DNA from: Polyodon spathula
Taxonomy: Eukaryota > Chordata > Actinopteri > Acipenseriformes > Polyodontidae
Reading direction: 5' to 3'
DNA length: 64,000 bases
Assembly (NCBI RefSeq): GCF_017654505.1
Contig: NC_054549.1
Coordinates: 248,001 to 312,000, forward strand
A program made the position numbers and the translations under genes. Within the stretch, counting starts at the first letter, position 1. Every line of letters begins with the position of its first letter. Of the stretch, positions 23,146 through 36,200 are shown piece by piece. Under the pieces are notes generated by a model. That model saw only the letters and a list, made by a program, of their open reading frames with translations. It was not told the DNA's origin and did no database searches.

Positions 23146-23468
23146 TTCCAATTGAATCTCAAGATCAATGTTTCCCATCAGATTGTCACTACAGGCAGTA
23201 TGCCACACTACTTCCAGTGACTAGTAAACATGTTCACTAGGAACGTAGACACAGTATTTACACATGAAGACCATTTCTTTCAATTAAAAAAAAATTGATT
23301 CTGTAGAAAATGTAATGCTAATAATATTGAAATGCACTTAAGTGATTGGTCCCTTCCATGCTAAGAGCACAAAACTGCAAATACGCAAGTTTCAGTGGCA
23401 CAGCGGGAAAATTCACAAGCCTGTCACCTCTGGAGGTGTGGGTCTGGTGACCTCAGCTCAGCATTCTA

Positions 23469-23898
23469 CACCACCATGCACCCACCCAATCCAGCACCAC
23501 TATGAACTGTGAAGGCATCGGGGAATTTGGGATTGAGGGGTGCTTCTCTACTTGCACCACCATGCACCCACCCAATCCAGCACCACTATGAACTGTGAAG
23601 GCATCGGGGAATTTGGGATTGAGGGGTGCTTCTCTACTTGCACCACCATGCACCCACCCAATCCAGCACCACTATGAACTGTGAAGGCATCGGGGAATTT
23701 GGGATTGAGGGGTGCTTCTCTACTTGCACCACCATGCACCCACCCAATCCAGCACCACTATGAACTGTGAAGGCATCGGGGAATTTGGGATTGAGGGGTG
23801 CTTCTCTACTTGCACCACCATGCACCCACCCAATCCAGCACCACTATGAACTGTGAAGGCATCGGGGAATTTGGGATTGAGGGGTGCTTCTCTACTTG
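23469..23898 (+). repeat. 86-bp minisatellite, five essentially identical units
   Basis: Units start at 23469, 23555, 23641, 23727 and 23813 with CACCACCATGCACCCACCC and end in GGGGTGCTTCTCTACTTG. The near identity implies recent amplification or homogenisation. It lies about 360 bp beyond the CASP9 stop, in or near its 3' UTR. Confidence 0.95.
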
Positions 23899-24260
23899 AA
23901 CAACTTTGTAGGGAAGCTCTTGTGCATGTCTCAATACAGGAGCATTGTGCCAAATTAAAGTTATTCCATGAAATATACAAAAAAATACAAACAACTTTGA
24001 ACGTTTAGTGTGACACTTACTGGAAACAGCTTTGTTCTCTTCAGACACACACATCTGTCGAACACAAGGTGACGTGTTCCTTTCACCCGTTCCGCACAGT
24101 GTATTAAATACCTTGGCCCTTCTAGTCACTCCATACTTCCCTGTTACTGAGAGACTTTGCCTTTTGCAGTTTGATTCATTTAGTACAAAGGGGACAGGCT
24201 AATTGCATCAATCTTTACATTTTGTGTAGGTAAATTACGACAGAGAATTTGATTTGTCAT

Positions 24261-27200
24261 TTAACAGTTCACTTGGAAGAAGAGACGTTTCCGCAGGAAA
24301 TTGAAGGATCCAGGCATCTGTTTGAAGATTCCTTTAGCTGAAATCTGTGACACCTTGTCTGTTACCTGGAGAAAAGATGAAAACATGACAGAAATGTTTG
24401 CCATTCTAGAAGTTGTGGATGATAGACCTTGGATCTTGGTAGAATGAAGTATGTGCGTCTGTGTTCACTGTAGGGTTGAAATGATAACAAAATGACAGTT
24501 TTCTATTATTGATCCGTTTTTATTCTACAACTATTGAAATTTAGATATCTACGATACGATATGAAAATTAGCTACATCATTTTTAGGGTTACAAATGGCA
24601 GTAATTCTTTTCTAGTTGCTTAAGTGGTTTAAAATAATGTACTATAAATTCAAGTTAACAGGTACAACTCACTTAGTTTTAAAAGTGTTTTCAATGTTCG
24701 TATGTATTTAGATAGAAACATTCTGATGTGAATGACTGACAATCCTGATTGAAACACATTTCCCTTTATTGTACACTTAACAGTATCAATCACATTCCTA
24801 CACCCAAGCAAACAACTTCCCATCCTATTGAATTGCTTTCACTCATAATTGGATTATATACTGTAATAGCAAACAGGCCTAAGGCAAGGGTTTTCAACCC
24901 TTTTTAGACACTGTACCCCTCCTGTTGGGAGGTTTCAGCTAGAGTGCCCTTTACAACTTTCACTCGCTGAATGGCACCAGTCGCAAATAAAGCAGTTTTA
25001 TATATTATTTTTCACAGCTGGTTTAAGACAGAATACCAAACAGTAGATTCATTCTGAAAACGTAATTATATGTCTTTATTAAAACAGAATTAAAAGATTT
25101 AGGAATCTCTTTGGAAATACTCGTATTCACTCTCTATTCTGCAAAGTCATTATATATAATACAAAATAGTCTACACTGTAAATGTTTATCACGTTACCAT
25201 TTACTTCTCACCTCAGTATAATTATGTGTGTTGTTTGAAATGTTTACTGTATCAAAAACATTAACCTCAAGATTAAACTAGAATAACAATGATAAACTTT
25301 TTTTTTTTTTTAAGCAAACATAAACATTATCCAAAGGGACTCTCTATAACTTTCTGTCACTTTGCACTTTCTGTAGACTCTTATGTGTTTTCTTCCTTCG
25401 TTTCAGTTTTGTAAGTAAGAAATGTATTCATTTCAAACACTGAAAACACAAATTCAAGCAACCGTTACTGCTGTGGCTAAAATGTAGCCGCTATAATAAA
25501 TACATCTAAAACTGCCAAAGTATGAGTGTTGTGATTATTATTTATGTTTACCAGAGCATTTAGACTTCTACAAAATGCACAAACATTGTGTTTCAAAAAT
25601 CATGAGCAGCACAGAGCGCCCTCTAGAGGCACAATCGTCAGCTTCACCTATCAGAGTGGAAATCGCGCAAGCGTACAGGTGGAAAATGTGTATGTGATGG
25701 ATTGTGGCTTTTTTTTTTTTTTTATCTGCGGTTCACTTTGCTATTGGCAATGTGACTAGCTAATTTTCCATTATCGTGATTATCAAATGGTTCGATTTTT
25801 ATTGTATTCTACGGAATTTTAAAATCCATACGCTTAGTAGTAATGTAGCAATACAATATCGAAAATACCATAGTAAACAATAATCTTGGCAACCTTAGTT
25901 CATTGACCTTTCTGGGGCTGTTCACACAGAGCAGCATGACGACACAGAAGAGCGTGAGGACACAGAGGAGCATGACAACGCAAAAGAGCATGAGGACGCA
26001 GAGGAGCACGAGGACACATCAGCATGACGACACAGAAGAGCGTGAGGACACAGAGGAGCATGAAGAAGCAGAGGCACATGAAGAAGCAGAGGCGCATGAA
26101 GAAGCAGAGGAGCATGAAGAAGCAGAGGAGCATGAGGACAGAGGAGCATGAAGAAGCAGAGGAGCATGAAGAAGCAGAGGAGCATGAAGAAGCAGAGGAG
26201 CATGAGGACAGAGGAGCATGAAGAAGCAGAGGCGCATGAAGAAGCAGAGGAGCATGAAGAAGCAGAGGAGCATGAGGACAGAGGAGCATGAAGAAGCAGA
26301 GGAGCATGAAGAAGCAGAGGAGCATGAACAAGCAGAGGAGCATGCAGAAGCAGAGGAGCATGAACAAGCAGAGGAGCATGAACAAGCAGAGGAGCATGAG
26401 TTTCTGAGTCAATGGCTTGTGGATATCAGTATAGGTTAGAAGGAAATACAAAATCAGAGGAATTCATTTCACATATAATTTAATTTCAAAAAGAGTTCCT
26501 GAGGGATCTATACTCGTAATTTACATGAATAACCTGTGTGCTGATGGTACAGTATTGTATTCTAATGGCTCTTCATTTGACCAGGCTAATAAAACCAGCA
26601 GGAAGATTTCAACATGATTCAGCACAATGTGCTGGATCTGAAACTCATCTAAACTAAAGCAATAGTTTTTAGAAAACAATATCTCTGAACATGTCAAACT
26701 TTACATTGAAGATAAATTACATCCTGCACTCCATGCAGATAACCCCTAACCTCTTCTCCTCCAAACATTTCAACCCTAACCCTAACCTCTTCCAAACAGT
26801 TATTTTGTTCTTAAATATAGATGTTCCTTAACCCTTTGCAGTTCTATGTCGGACCAGGTCTGTCAATCAATACAATTTTCCCTTTTCTGTCCGACACCAT
26901 CAAAAAGATGTCAAGCACAGGTTCCCTAGTCATTTTTTCTCTGGAAACCTTTCAATGGCTGAGTGAGACCGATAGGAGCAGAGAGAAGCCGGAATAAAAA
27001 GGGGCGTATCTGAGCAATACACAGCCCCTGCACCTCAAAGACAACACGGACACAAACAAAGAAGAGAGCTGCTTCCGCATCCATCGTCAAAGAATATCAC
27101 AGACATGCAGGGCAGAGCCTTTTAAACCTGTTTTCCTGTGAAAATAAAATACTTTTAAACAGTGCATGTAAAATAAACAGCACGTGTGAAAATAAATTGG

Positions 27201-30200
27201 CCCTGACGCGCCTGACAAGCACTGAATAAATGGACTGCAAAGGGTTAATGATATTTATTCAGTTGTAAGTTTTCCGAGTAACATAATCTAACACCTCTAG
27301 TACGTCCTCTTGCTTTGAGAAGATCCTGATGCTTGAGTGTCCAAAGTTATGGATGACTGTGGCAGGATAGGGCCCTGTTTGTAAATATTGTGGGGTGGTG
27401 GGATGGGGTTAATTTCCTATCCCTGCCAAAATACACGTGAGAATGTGGCTGGAGCTAATTGAATAATTGATAATTAGGCTCTAGCAACATGCTATAAAAA
27501 AGGGGGAAATTACTTTGTTTGGTGGAGGTGTTTTTGGGGTGAATGTTTCTGTGTTGTGTGTTACAAAGTTCAGCGAATGCTCTGCCCAGCCTGAACAGTT
27601 TTTTTTGTTTGACCTTTTATTTCTGGCTCTGTGAGCCGTGTTTTGTTTGACTTTTTGATTTACTTTTTGTTGATTAAACAGCGCAGCAGCGCTTTCACTG
27701 CAGTTTTATTGTCTCAGGGTCTCTGTCCTCCCGGCTATCCTGTCACAATGACCAAGAAAGCTTCTAAAACTCAGATACATGTCAACAAACCTAATTGAAA
27801 AAGAAATACTTTCTAGAACTGTAAATGTTTTCAAATAACTGGAAAAAAATTGTGTTTGTTTGTTACAGTGGGATATAACAAAAACAAAAAACAATCAAAT
27901 ATATATTTACCATCGTCAGCAAAGTAAGCAGGTCTTCATATCCAGCAAATTCTTCCAAAACATTGTCTAGAGTTTCCACATACCAAGAACCTGCTTGTGT
28001 GTCTCGCCAAGACACATACCCTTAAACATACAAATGACATGAGAGGGAAAGTATAAGGGAATGTTCAATTATATCCCTTTTATAAGGGACTGTAGGCGAT
28101 ATTATTCCACACATCTTACCTGCTGTACACTTCCATTCCCTACATAGCTCTCAATGTGCAGTTTTGAAAGAACCGCATGATATAAAAACATGGATTTTCA
28201 TGTTGAAACAGATCTGGTACTACACAACATTACACAAATCTCTGTCCACCTTATTATCAGTTAGCATTGCACTTCCTTGGCATTTCACCTGGAGAATGAA
28301 ATTGTCCTTCAACGCCTGCTTCCCTTTCACTGACATATTTTGCAGCCAGTTAAACACTGAGGTGAAATGACCTAGGCAGTGAAACAGTCACACATGACAC
28401 ACAGGCGGGCAAAGGTGTTCCTGGTCCTGCTAATATGGAGTTTGTATCTCAATTTGTATTTTTTATGCCATGTTGACAGAACATAAAAACTAAAATAAAC
28501 CCATCTGAGTTGGACTGTTTTTTTACCTGGAAAAGTGGAGTATGACACTAAGATATCACTGGGAGTGGGCAGGCTTGCTCTGGCATCGGGCTCATCAGAG
28601 TCTTCCCCAAGCTCCTCCCTGGGTGACATCGGCGTGGCGTCTGTGTGATCGTCAATGCCACCGGCCGCCGGCTCAAACTCATCTGGAGAGACCTCAAACC
28701 CTCTGTCTTTTTGATCTGAGACACCAAGAAGAAACAGCTGTAGATACCTCACTAACCCTAACCCTCCCAAACCCTGTATCTGAGACACCAAGAAGCAGCA
28801 GCCATTAGAAACTGTTGCTTTTTAATCATGCAAGTAACATGCATTGGCTGGCACAGCAGTACAATCTAAACGACAGCTAGCAGTATGGCCATGACATATA
28901 TCAACAGTTTGTACAGAATAGTCTACAGCAGTTTAAAATAAGAAACGAACAATGAAAAGTGATTCTCCAGGTACATGCAAACATTCAAAGGTGCAGTTTA
29001 GTGTGTTTCTGTAGAGGTGCAGTTTAGTGTGTTTCTGTAGAGGTGCAGTTTAGTGTGTTGTGCAGTTTAGTGTGTTTCTGTAGAGGTGCAGTTTAGTGTG
29101 TTTCTGTAGAGGTGCAGTTTAGTGTGTTGTGCAGTTTAGTGTGTTTCTGTAGAGGTGCAGTTTAGTGTGTTTCTGTAGAGGTGCAGTTTAGTTTGTTGTG
29201 CAGTTTAGTGTGTTTCTGTAGAGGTGCAGTTTAGTGTGTTGTGCAGTTTAGTGTGTTTCTGTAGAGGTGCAGTTTAGTGTGTTTCTGTAGAGGTGCAGTT
29301 TAGTGTGTTTCTGTAGAGGTGCAGTTTAGTGTGTTTCTGTAGAGGTGCAGTTTAGTGTGTTGTGCAGTTTAGTGTGTTTCCGTAGAGGTGCAGTTTAGTG
29401 TGTTGTGCAGTTTAGTGTGTTTCTGTAGAGGTGCAGTTTAGTGTGTTTCTGTAGAGGTGCAGTTTAGTGTGTTGTGCAGTTTAGTGTGTTTCTGTAGAGG
29501 TGCAGTTTAGTGTGTTTCTGTAGAGGTGCAGTTTAGTGTGTTGTGCAGTTTAGTGTGTTTCTGTAGAGGTGCAGTTTAGTGTGTTTCTGTAGAGGTGCAG
29601 TTTAGTTTGTTGTGCAGTTTAGTGTGTTTCTGTAGAGGTGCAGTTTAGTGTGTTGTGCAGTTTAGTGTGTTTCTGTAGAGGTGCAGTTTAGTGTGTTTCT
29701 GTAGAGGTGCAGTTTAGTGTGTTTCTGTAGAGGTGCAGTTTAGTGTGTTTCTGTAGAGGTGCAGTTTAGTGTGTTGTGCAGTTTAGTGTGTTTCCGTAGA
29801 GGTGCAGTTTAGTGTGTTGTGCAGTTTAGTGTGTTTCTGTAGAGGTGCAGTTTAGTGTGTTTCTGTAGAGGTCCAGTTTAGTGTGTTGTGCAGTTTAGTG
29901 TGTTTCTGTAGAGGTGCAGTTCATTTTATTTCTGTAGAACTGTAGTATGTATCCACTAGTGCAGGTTACTGCTTCCACTGTGGTGAACCAGCTTAAACAG
30001 AAATACATTTGAGAGAGTTCGATAGTTTTAAACAGTCACAAAGATATACACAGTGATTCTAAACAAGAACAACAGATTAGTTAAATGTAACTTTTCAGAC
30101 CCTACCAAGTTTCCCTCAATTCTTTCTCTGTATGATTTTTGCAGCCAGTACTTGCCTCCACCACACGCTTGGATGAAGAAGAGCTTGGGTTTCCCTTGTA

Positions 30201-33200
30201 GTGTTGGGCAGTTTTGTCCATTAAAATAATTGGTAATATTCTGAACTGGAACTATTGGGCCATCAACACCATGGATAGCACCTGGAAACCTGTTGTGGTT
30301 CACCTATGGAACAGAATTGAGAGTAATCATTTGAATCCGGGTCACTAAATTCAATACAATGAGAAGACACAACCTTTAATTAAAGTGATTGTAGCTAACC
30401 TAATAATCCCCTCAATCTGACCCCTTCCACTTCCATTAGCTACACAGCTCTGAAATGGGCACTTAAAGAAAACATGGATTTCATATTAAACAGACCTCTG
30501 TATCACACAAGGTTAAAGAATGTGCTTGCCTTGCCTTCCAGCAAGTCTGTTACTGCTTTACTTCCTGGGTCGTTTCACCCCAGCAGTGTCTTCTGGGTCA
30601 TGTTACTGGCTGAAAGGATCTCAGTCAACAGGGGAAGCAGCTGATTGGTTATTAACAGGAACAAAGCCAATCTTCCGATAAAATGACCCAGGAAGCGTAC
30701 CACAGCCCTCAAGCATGGCTTACAAACAGAGATTTCTTTAACCTAGTGTAGTACCAGATATCATGTTCATTAAAACATGTTAATTACATTTTTTAAAATA
30801 AAATAAAATTTATTTAACTGCACATTTGAGACCTACATAATGAACAGTGTTGGGAAGGTTATTTTTAAAAAGTAATCCATTACAGTTACAAGTTACCTGA
30901 ACAACATTTTAACTAGTTAGTTACACATAGTGCACTTTAAATTTTACAGCAGGCTGCAACTCGAAATATTCTTATGAGATCCAGTTATGGCACCCACTTG
31001 TTCTCTGATGCCCTTTTCCAGCTGTGAAAAACATGTTCCTGTAACATGCATGGTTTGACTTGCACTGTGGAAGCACTTTCTGATTCCCACGTCGTGTCTT
31101 AGCCTTTTTTTAAATGTAATGAACAGTAACTGTGTAATTGTTTACATGAGGTGTAATTCATTACCTACCTGAAAAAGGAGCCATCAAATCTAATAAAAAA
31201 AAAAAAATCAGATCTAATCAGACTAGAGTCACACCCCAATACTGATCATGAATGGATGTGCATGTTGGAAAAATGTATGGAAATATTCTGTCAGCAAAGA
31301 GAAAAGCAACATTCTGTCAGTTTACCCCAGTGCCACGTGACAGGATTATTACAACACAGCAGTCGAAGGCAGTGTGGTCTGTCTGTAACAAGGTATTCTA
31401 ACCCCAACCCCAACCCCAACCCCCTAACCTCAGTGCCATGGGACAGGATTATTACAACACAGCAGTCGAAGGCAGTGTGGTCTGTCTGTGACAAGGCATG
31501 CAGCTCTCGTCTTATTGCCTATATTGGGAGAAAGGTTAAGAGTATTTACAGGATGACACCAAAGCAACATTATAGACAGGGTTCCTAAAACTAGAGATGT
31601 GCAAAGTTCTTTCTTAAAAAAAATGTCAAGGTGGATTTCTTATTACATTTGTATGTGACCAAATTAAAAAAAAAAAAGAAAACCATGGGTTTTTAAAAAA
31701 ATGTTTTAACTCTTCTTAGTTTTTGTTTTATTTCAATGGTAAAGTTTACAAATATACTTTGCTTCTGTTAACCACATTTTCAAAAAATATTTGAGTGAAA
31801 TTTCATAAAGTGGCCAGTTATTTTGTATTTCTTCGCTCCCTTCTGTGGTTTCTCTGTTTCTTTTCCAAAGTCAAGGCAAGCTGAATTCCCTGTTTGGCCA
31901 TCACTGGGCTTGCAAACACACTTGCAAATTAGAAGTCAAGTTTATGTAGGGCAGGCCAGGCCACTGGGAGGAAGAAAGTGTAAGTCAAATTATCACTGAC
32001 AGCCCCTTTAAAAAGCGTTTGCTACAGTCTTAATTAAGTCCTATTCTTGGGTTGGAGAGAAACACTTGCCAATGACAAAGTCAGAACCAAACAACTAAGA
32101 AATATAACACAAGGTCTCCCAAGCACCAATCAAGCAAAAGTATAAGCTTGAATTTGTCTCTGTTCAAAAAACAGTTAAAGACCAGAGTAAACACTTTGCA
32201 AATATGGTCCTTTTTACGTTAAATAGCAGAGAGTATACTGTTGGTAGCATAAATCAACCCAGGTGAATTCCTATTTACCTGCGATGTGAGGTTTCTCTTC
32301 ACCTCAACAATGAAGTGAAATGACTTGAACCGTTTCTCAAGTCTGGCACAATCAATGTCAGATCCTGTGCGGTTCTTCAGATTACTGTCTGGATGAAATT
32401 CCACATTATTAATAATCAGGCATTGACCGCAAGGCCTCGCATCCATTCTGTACATCTGCAAAAAAAAAAAAAAAAGAAACAAATAATTAGAGAGAGAGTA
32501 AGAGAGAGGTGAGCGAGAGAGAGGTGAGAGACAGAGAGGTGAGCAAGAGAGAGGAAGAGTGAGTGACACTTTGCTCTGGCATGACCCCTAATGAAAGGAG
32601 TCATTTACAATTAAATTAAAAATATATGAATTCAGATTTTATAGCATTTACATGAATAACACATCAAAGCGTTATACTGTAGTATTTTTAGTCTGCTAAT
32701 ATTTACATGCAATATCAGTGTTATACTGTAGTATTTTTAGTCTGCTAATATTTACATGCAATATCAGTGTTATACTGTAGTATTTTTAGTCTGCTAATGT
32801 TTACATGCAATATCAGTGTTATACTGTAGTATTTTTAGTCTGATAATGTTTACATGCAATATCAGCGTTATACTGTAGTATTTTTAGTCTGATAATGTTT
32901 ACATGCAATATCAGCGTTACACTGTAGTATTTTTAGTCTGATAATGTTTACATGCAATATCAGCGTTACACTGTAGTATTTTTAGTCTGATAATGTTTAC
33001 ATGCAATATCAGTGTTATACTGTAGTATTTTTAGTCTGATAATGTTTACATGCAATATCAGTGTTATACTGTAGTATTTTTAGTCTGATAATGTTTCCAT
33101 GTTGGGGTTTTACCAGCGCGTGAAGATGCAGCGTAACCTTCCGCTGCTGCAGGTAGGGTCTATTTGGATCATTGTGTTTTTACAAGTAGGTTTTAAGGGG

Positions 33201-36200
33201 AGGAGCTTATCACTGCTTGTGGGGAATGGAAATGAAGTGGGCTGTCAACCAGTTTACTTTATGATACAAATTCACAGAAGACTGAACTATGGAATCATTT
33301 GGTAAATTAGGAATTAGTATTGTAAAGTTTTTTAATATAAATCAAGCTATGCTTATTTAACAGAACAATGAGTGTTTCCCCCGTTTGACAACCAAGATGA
33401 AGGGACTGTACCTGAAGACTGTCTCTCCTTAGTCTGGGTATAGAAGGACGCTCATCTCCTTCAGAACCTAAAACAAACACAGCCCTGTCACTTCTTGCAT
33501 ATTTATCACACAAACACATTAGAATTGCTTTTCCTAGAACTTTATATCAGTTCATTTTATGTAGCTGGTAATTAAATCTGTTTATAACAATTTACAAATT
33601 TGATCAGAAATGGTCTGTATTTTAAAGAGGAAGTAGCAAGGTTTCTAAAAACATAGTGTTATACGTCCCCATGTGTTGCTACAACAGTTTAAATGACATA
33701 CTTGTCATTTTTATTTTTATTTTTAACATCCTGACAACTTTTTACATGTAATAGTTTGAAGTCTGTTTCAAAGCTCTTTTCAAGATGTCAGCTCCAATGC
33801 ACTCATGTTTGGGATCGGGCCTGCCTATTAGAAAATAAAAACCAGGCTTTGTATTCCGCGTAACATCATGGGTCCTTATTGCTGTACCTGTTTGGCAATG
33901 TGGGCAATAATCCTGGCACTAGAATTCTAATAATAATAATAATGATACAAGCACAGCAATAGATTCCGTTTTTGATAAGCATGCAGTGTAAAAGGCCTGT
34001 GGTGTGTAACAGACTCACATTGAATGGGGTGATCAGCACTCTTTTCCACACCCTCATCCTTTCTAGAGATGTGTCCTCTGTCTGGTTTGTCCATTTCCTT
34101 TTCTGCAAAATAAATCACTGCATTTAACTTGCTTCTTATTTGCACTTACATATAATAAATTAGCATTTTACTGTTACTGATTGTTATTGATTGTCCTTAA
34201 AAATGGATAGTGATGGATAGCTTAATCTGCTAGTTGTCAGTAAAAACTTCAGTGCCCCTTTGCTTCCAAATTTGTGTGTGAGTGTGTGTGTGTGAGTGTG
34301 TGTGTGTGTGTGTGTGTATTGCATTGCACTGTATTGGGATGCAGATGGGTACTGGAATGCACATTGGGATGTGTATGGGGGTGGGTATTGGGATGCACAC
34401 TGGGATGTGTATGGGGATGGGTATTGGAATGCACACTGGGATGTGTATGGGGGTGGGTACTGGAATGCACATTGGGATGTGTATGGGGATGGGTATTGGA
34501 ATGCACATTGGGATGTGTATGGGGATGGGTATTGGGATGCACACTGGGATGTGTATGGGGATGGGTATTGGGATGCACATTGGGATGTGTATGGGGATAG
34601 GTATTGGGATGCACACTGGGATGTGTATGGGGGTGGGTATTGGAATGCACATTGGGATGTGTATGGGGATGGGTACTGGAATGCACACTGGGATGTGTAT
34701 GGGGGTGGGTATTGGAATGCACATTGGGATGTGTATGGGGATGGGTATTGGAAAGCACATTGGGATGTGTATGGGGATGGGTATTGGAATGCACACTGGG
34801 ATGTGTATGGGGATGGGTATTGGAATGCACATTGGGATGTGTATGGGGGTGGGTATTGGGATGCACATTGGGATGTGTATGGGGGTGGGTATTGGAATGC
34901 ACATTGGGATGTGTATGGGGATGGGTATTGGAATGCACATTGGGATGTGTATGGGGGTGGGTATTGGAATGCACATTGGGATGTGTATGGGGATGGGTAT
35001 TGGAATGCACATTGGGATGTGTATGGGGGTGGGTATTGGAATGCACATTGGGATGTGTATGGGGATGGGTATTGGAATGCACATTGGGATGTGTATGGGG
35101 ATGGGTATTGGAATGCACATTGGGATGTGTATGGGGATGGGTATTGGAATGCACATTGGGATGTGTATGGGGATGGGTATTGGGATGTGTATGCATGGGT
35201 ATTGATGCACACTGGGATGTGTATGGGGATGGGTATTGGAATGCACATTGGGATGTGTATGGGGATGGGTATTGGAATGCACATTGGGATGTGTATGGGG
35301 ATGGGTATTGGAATGCACATTGGGATGTGTATGGGGATGGGTATTGGAATGCACATTGGGATGTGTATGGGGATTGGGTATATGGAATGCACATTGGGAT
35401 GTGTATGGGGATGGGTATTGGGATGCACATTGGGATGTGTATGGGGATGGGTATTGGAATGCACATTGGGATGTGTATGGGGATGGGTATTGGAATGCAC
35501 ATTGGGATGTGTATGGGGATGGGTATTGGAATGCACATTGGGATGTGTATGGGGATGGGTATTGGGATGTGTATGGGGATGGGTATGGGGATGGGTATTG
35601 GGATGCACATTGGGATGTGTATGGGGATGGGTATTGGAATGCACATTGGGATGTGTATGGGGATGGGTATTGGAATGCACATTGGGATGTGTATGGGGAT
35701 GGGTATTGGGATGCGGATGGGGATGGGTATTGGAATGCACATTGAGATGTGTATGGGGGTGGGATGGGTATTGGAATGCACATTGGGATGTGTATGGGGA
35801 TGGGTATTGGGATGGGATGTGTATGGGGATGGGTATTGGAATGCACATTGGGATGTGTATGGGGATGGGTATTGGAATGCACATTGGGATGTGTATGGGG
35901 GTGGGTATTGGGATGCACATTGGGATGTGTATGGGGATGGGTATTGGAATGCACATTGGGATGTGTATGGGGATGGGTATTGGGATGGGTATGGGGATGG
36001 GTATTGGGATGCACATTGGGATGTGTATGGGGATGGGTATTGGGATGCACATTGGGATGTGTATGGGGATGGGTATTGGAATGCACATTGGGATGTGTAT
36101 GGGGATGGGTATTGGAATGCACATTGGGATGTGTATGGGGATGGGTATTGGAATGCACATTGGGATGTGTATGGGGATGGGTATTGGAATGCACATTGGG

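Noticed and set aside
25903..26451. EEHEEA-repeat protein
   Set aside because: 18-bp minisatellite in an intron; no start context, splice support or similarity.
31328..31394. Functional alternative CASP9 exon
   Set aside because: Catalytic His is Arg and the copy is partial, so I list it as a decayed duplicate, with expression left open.
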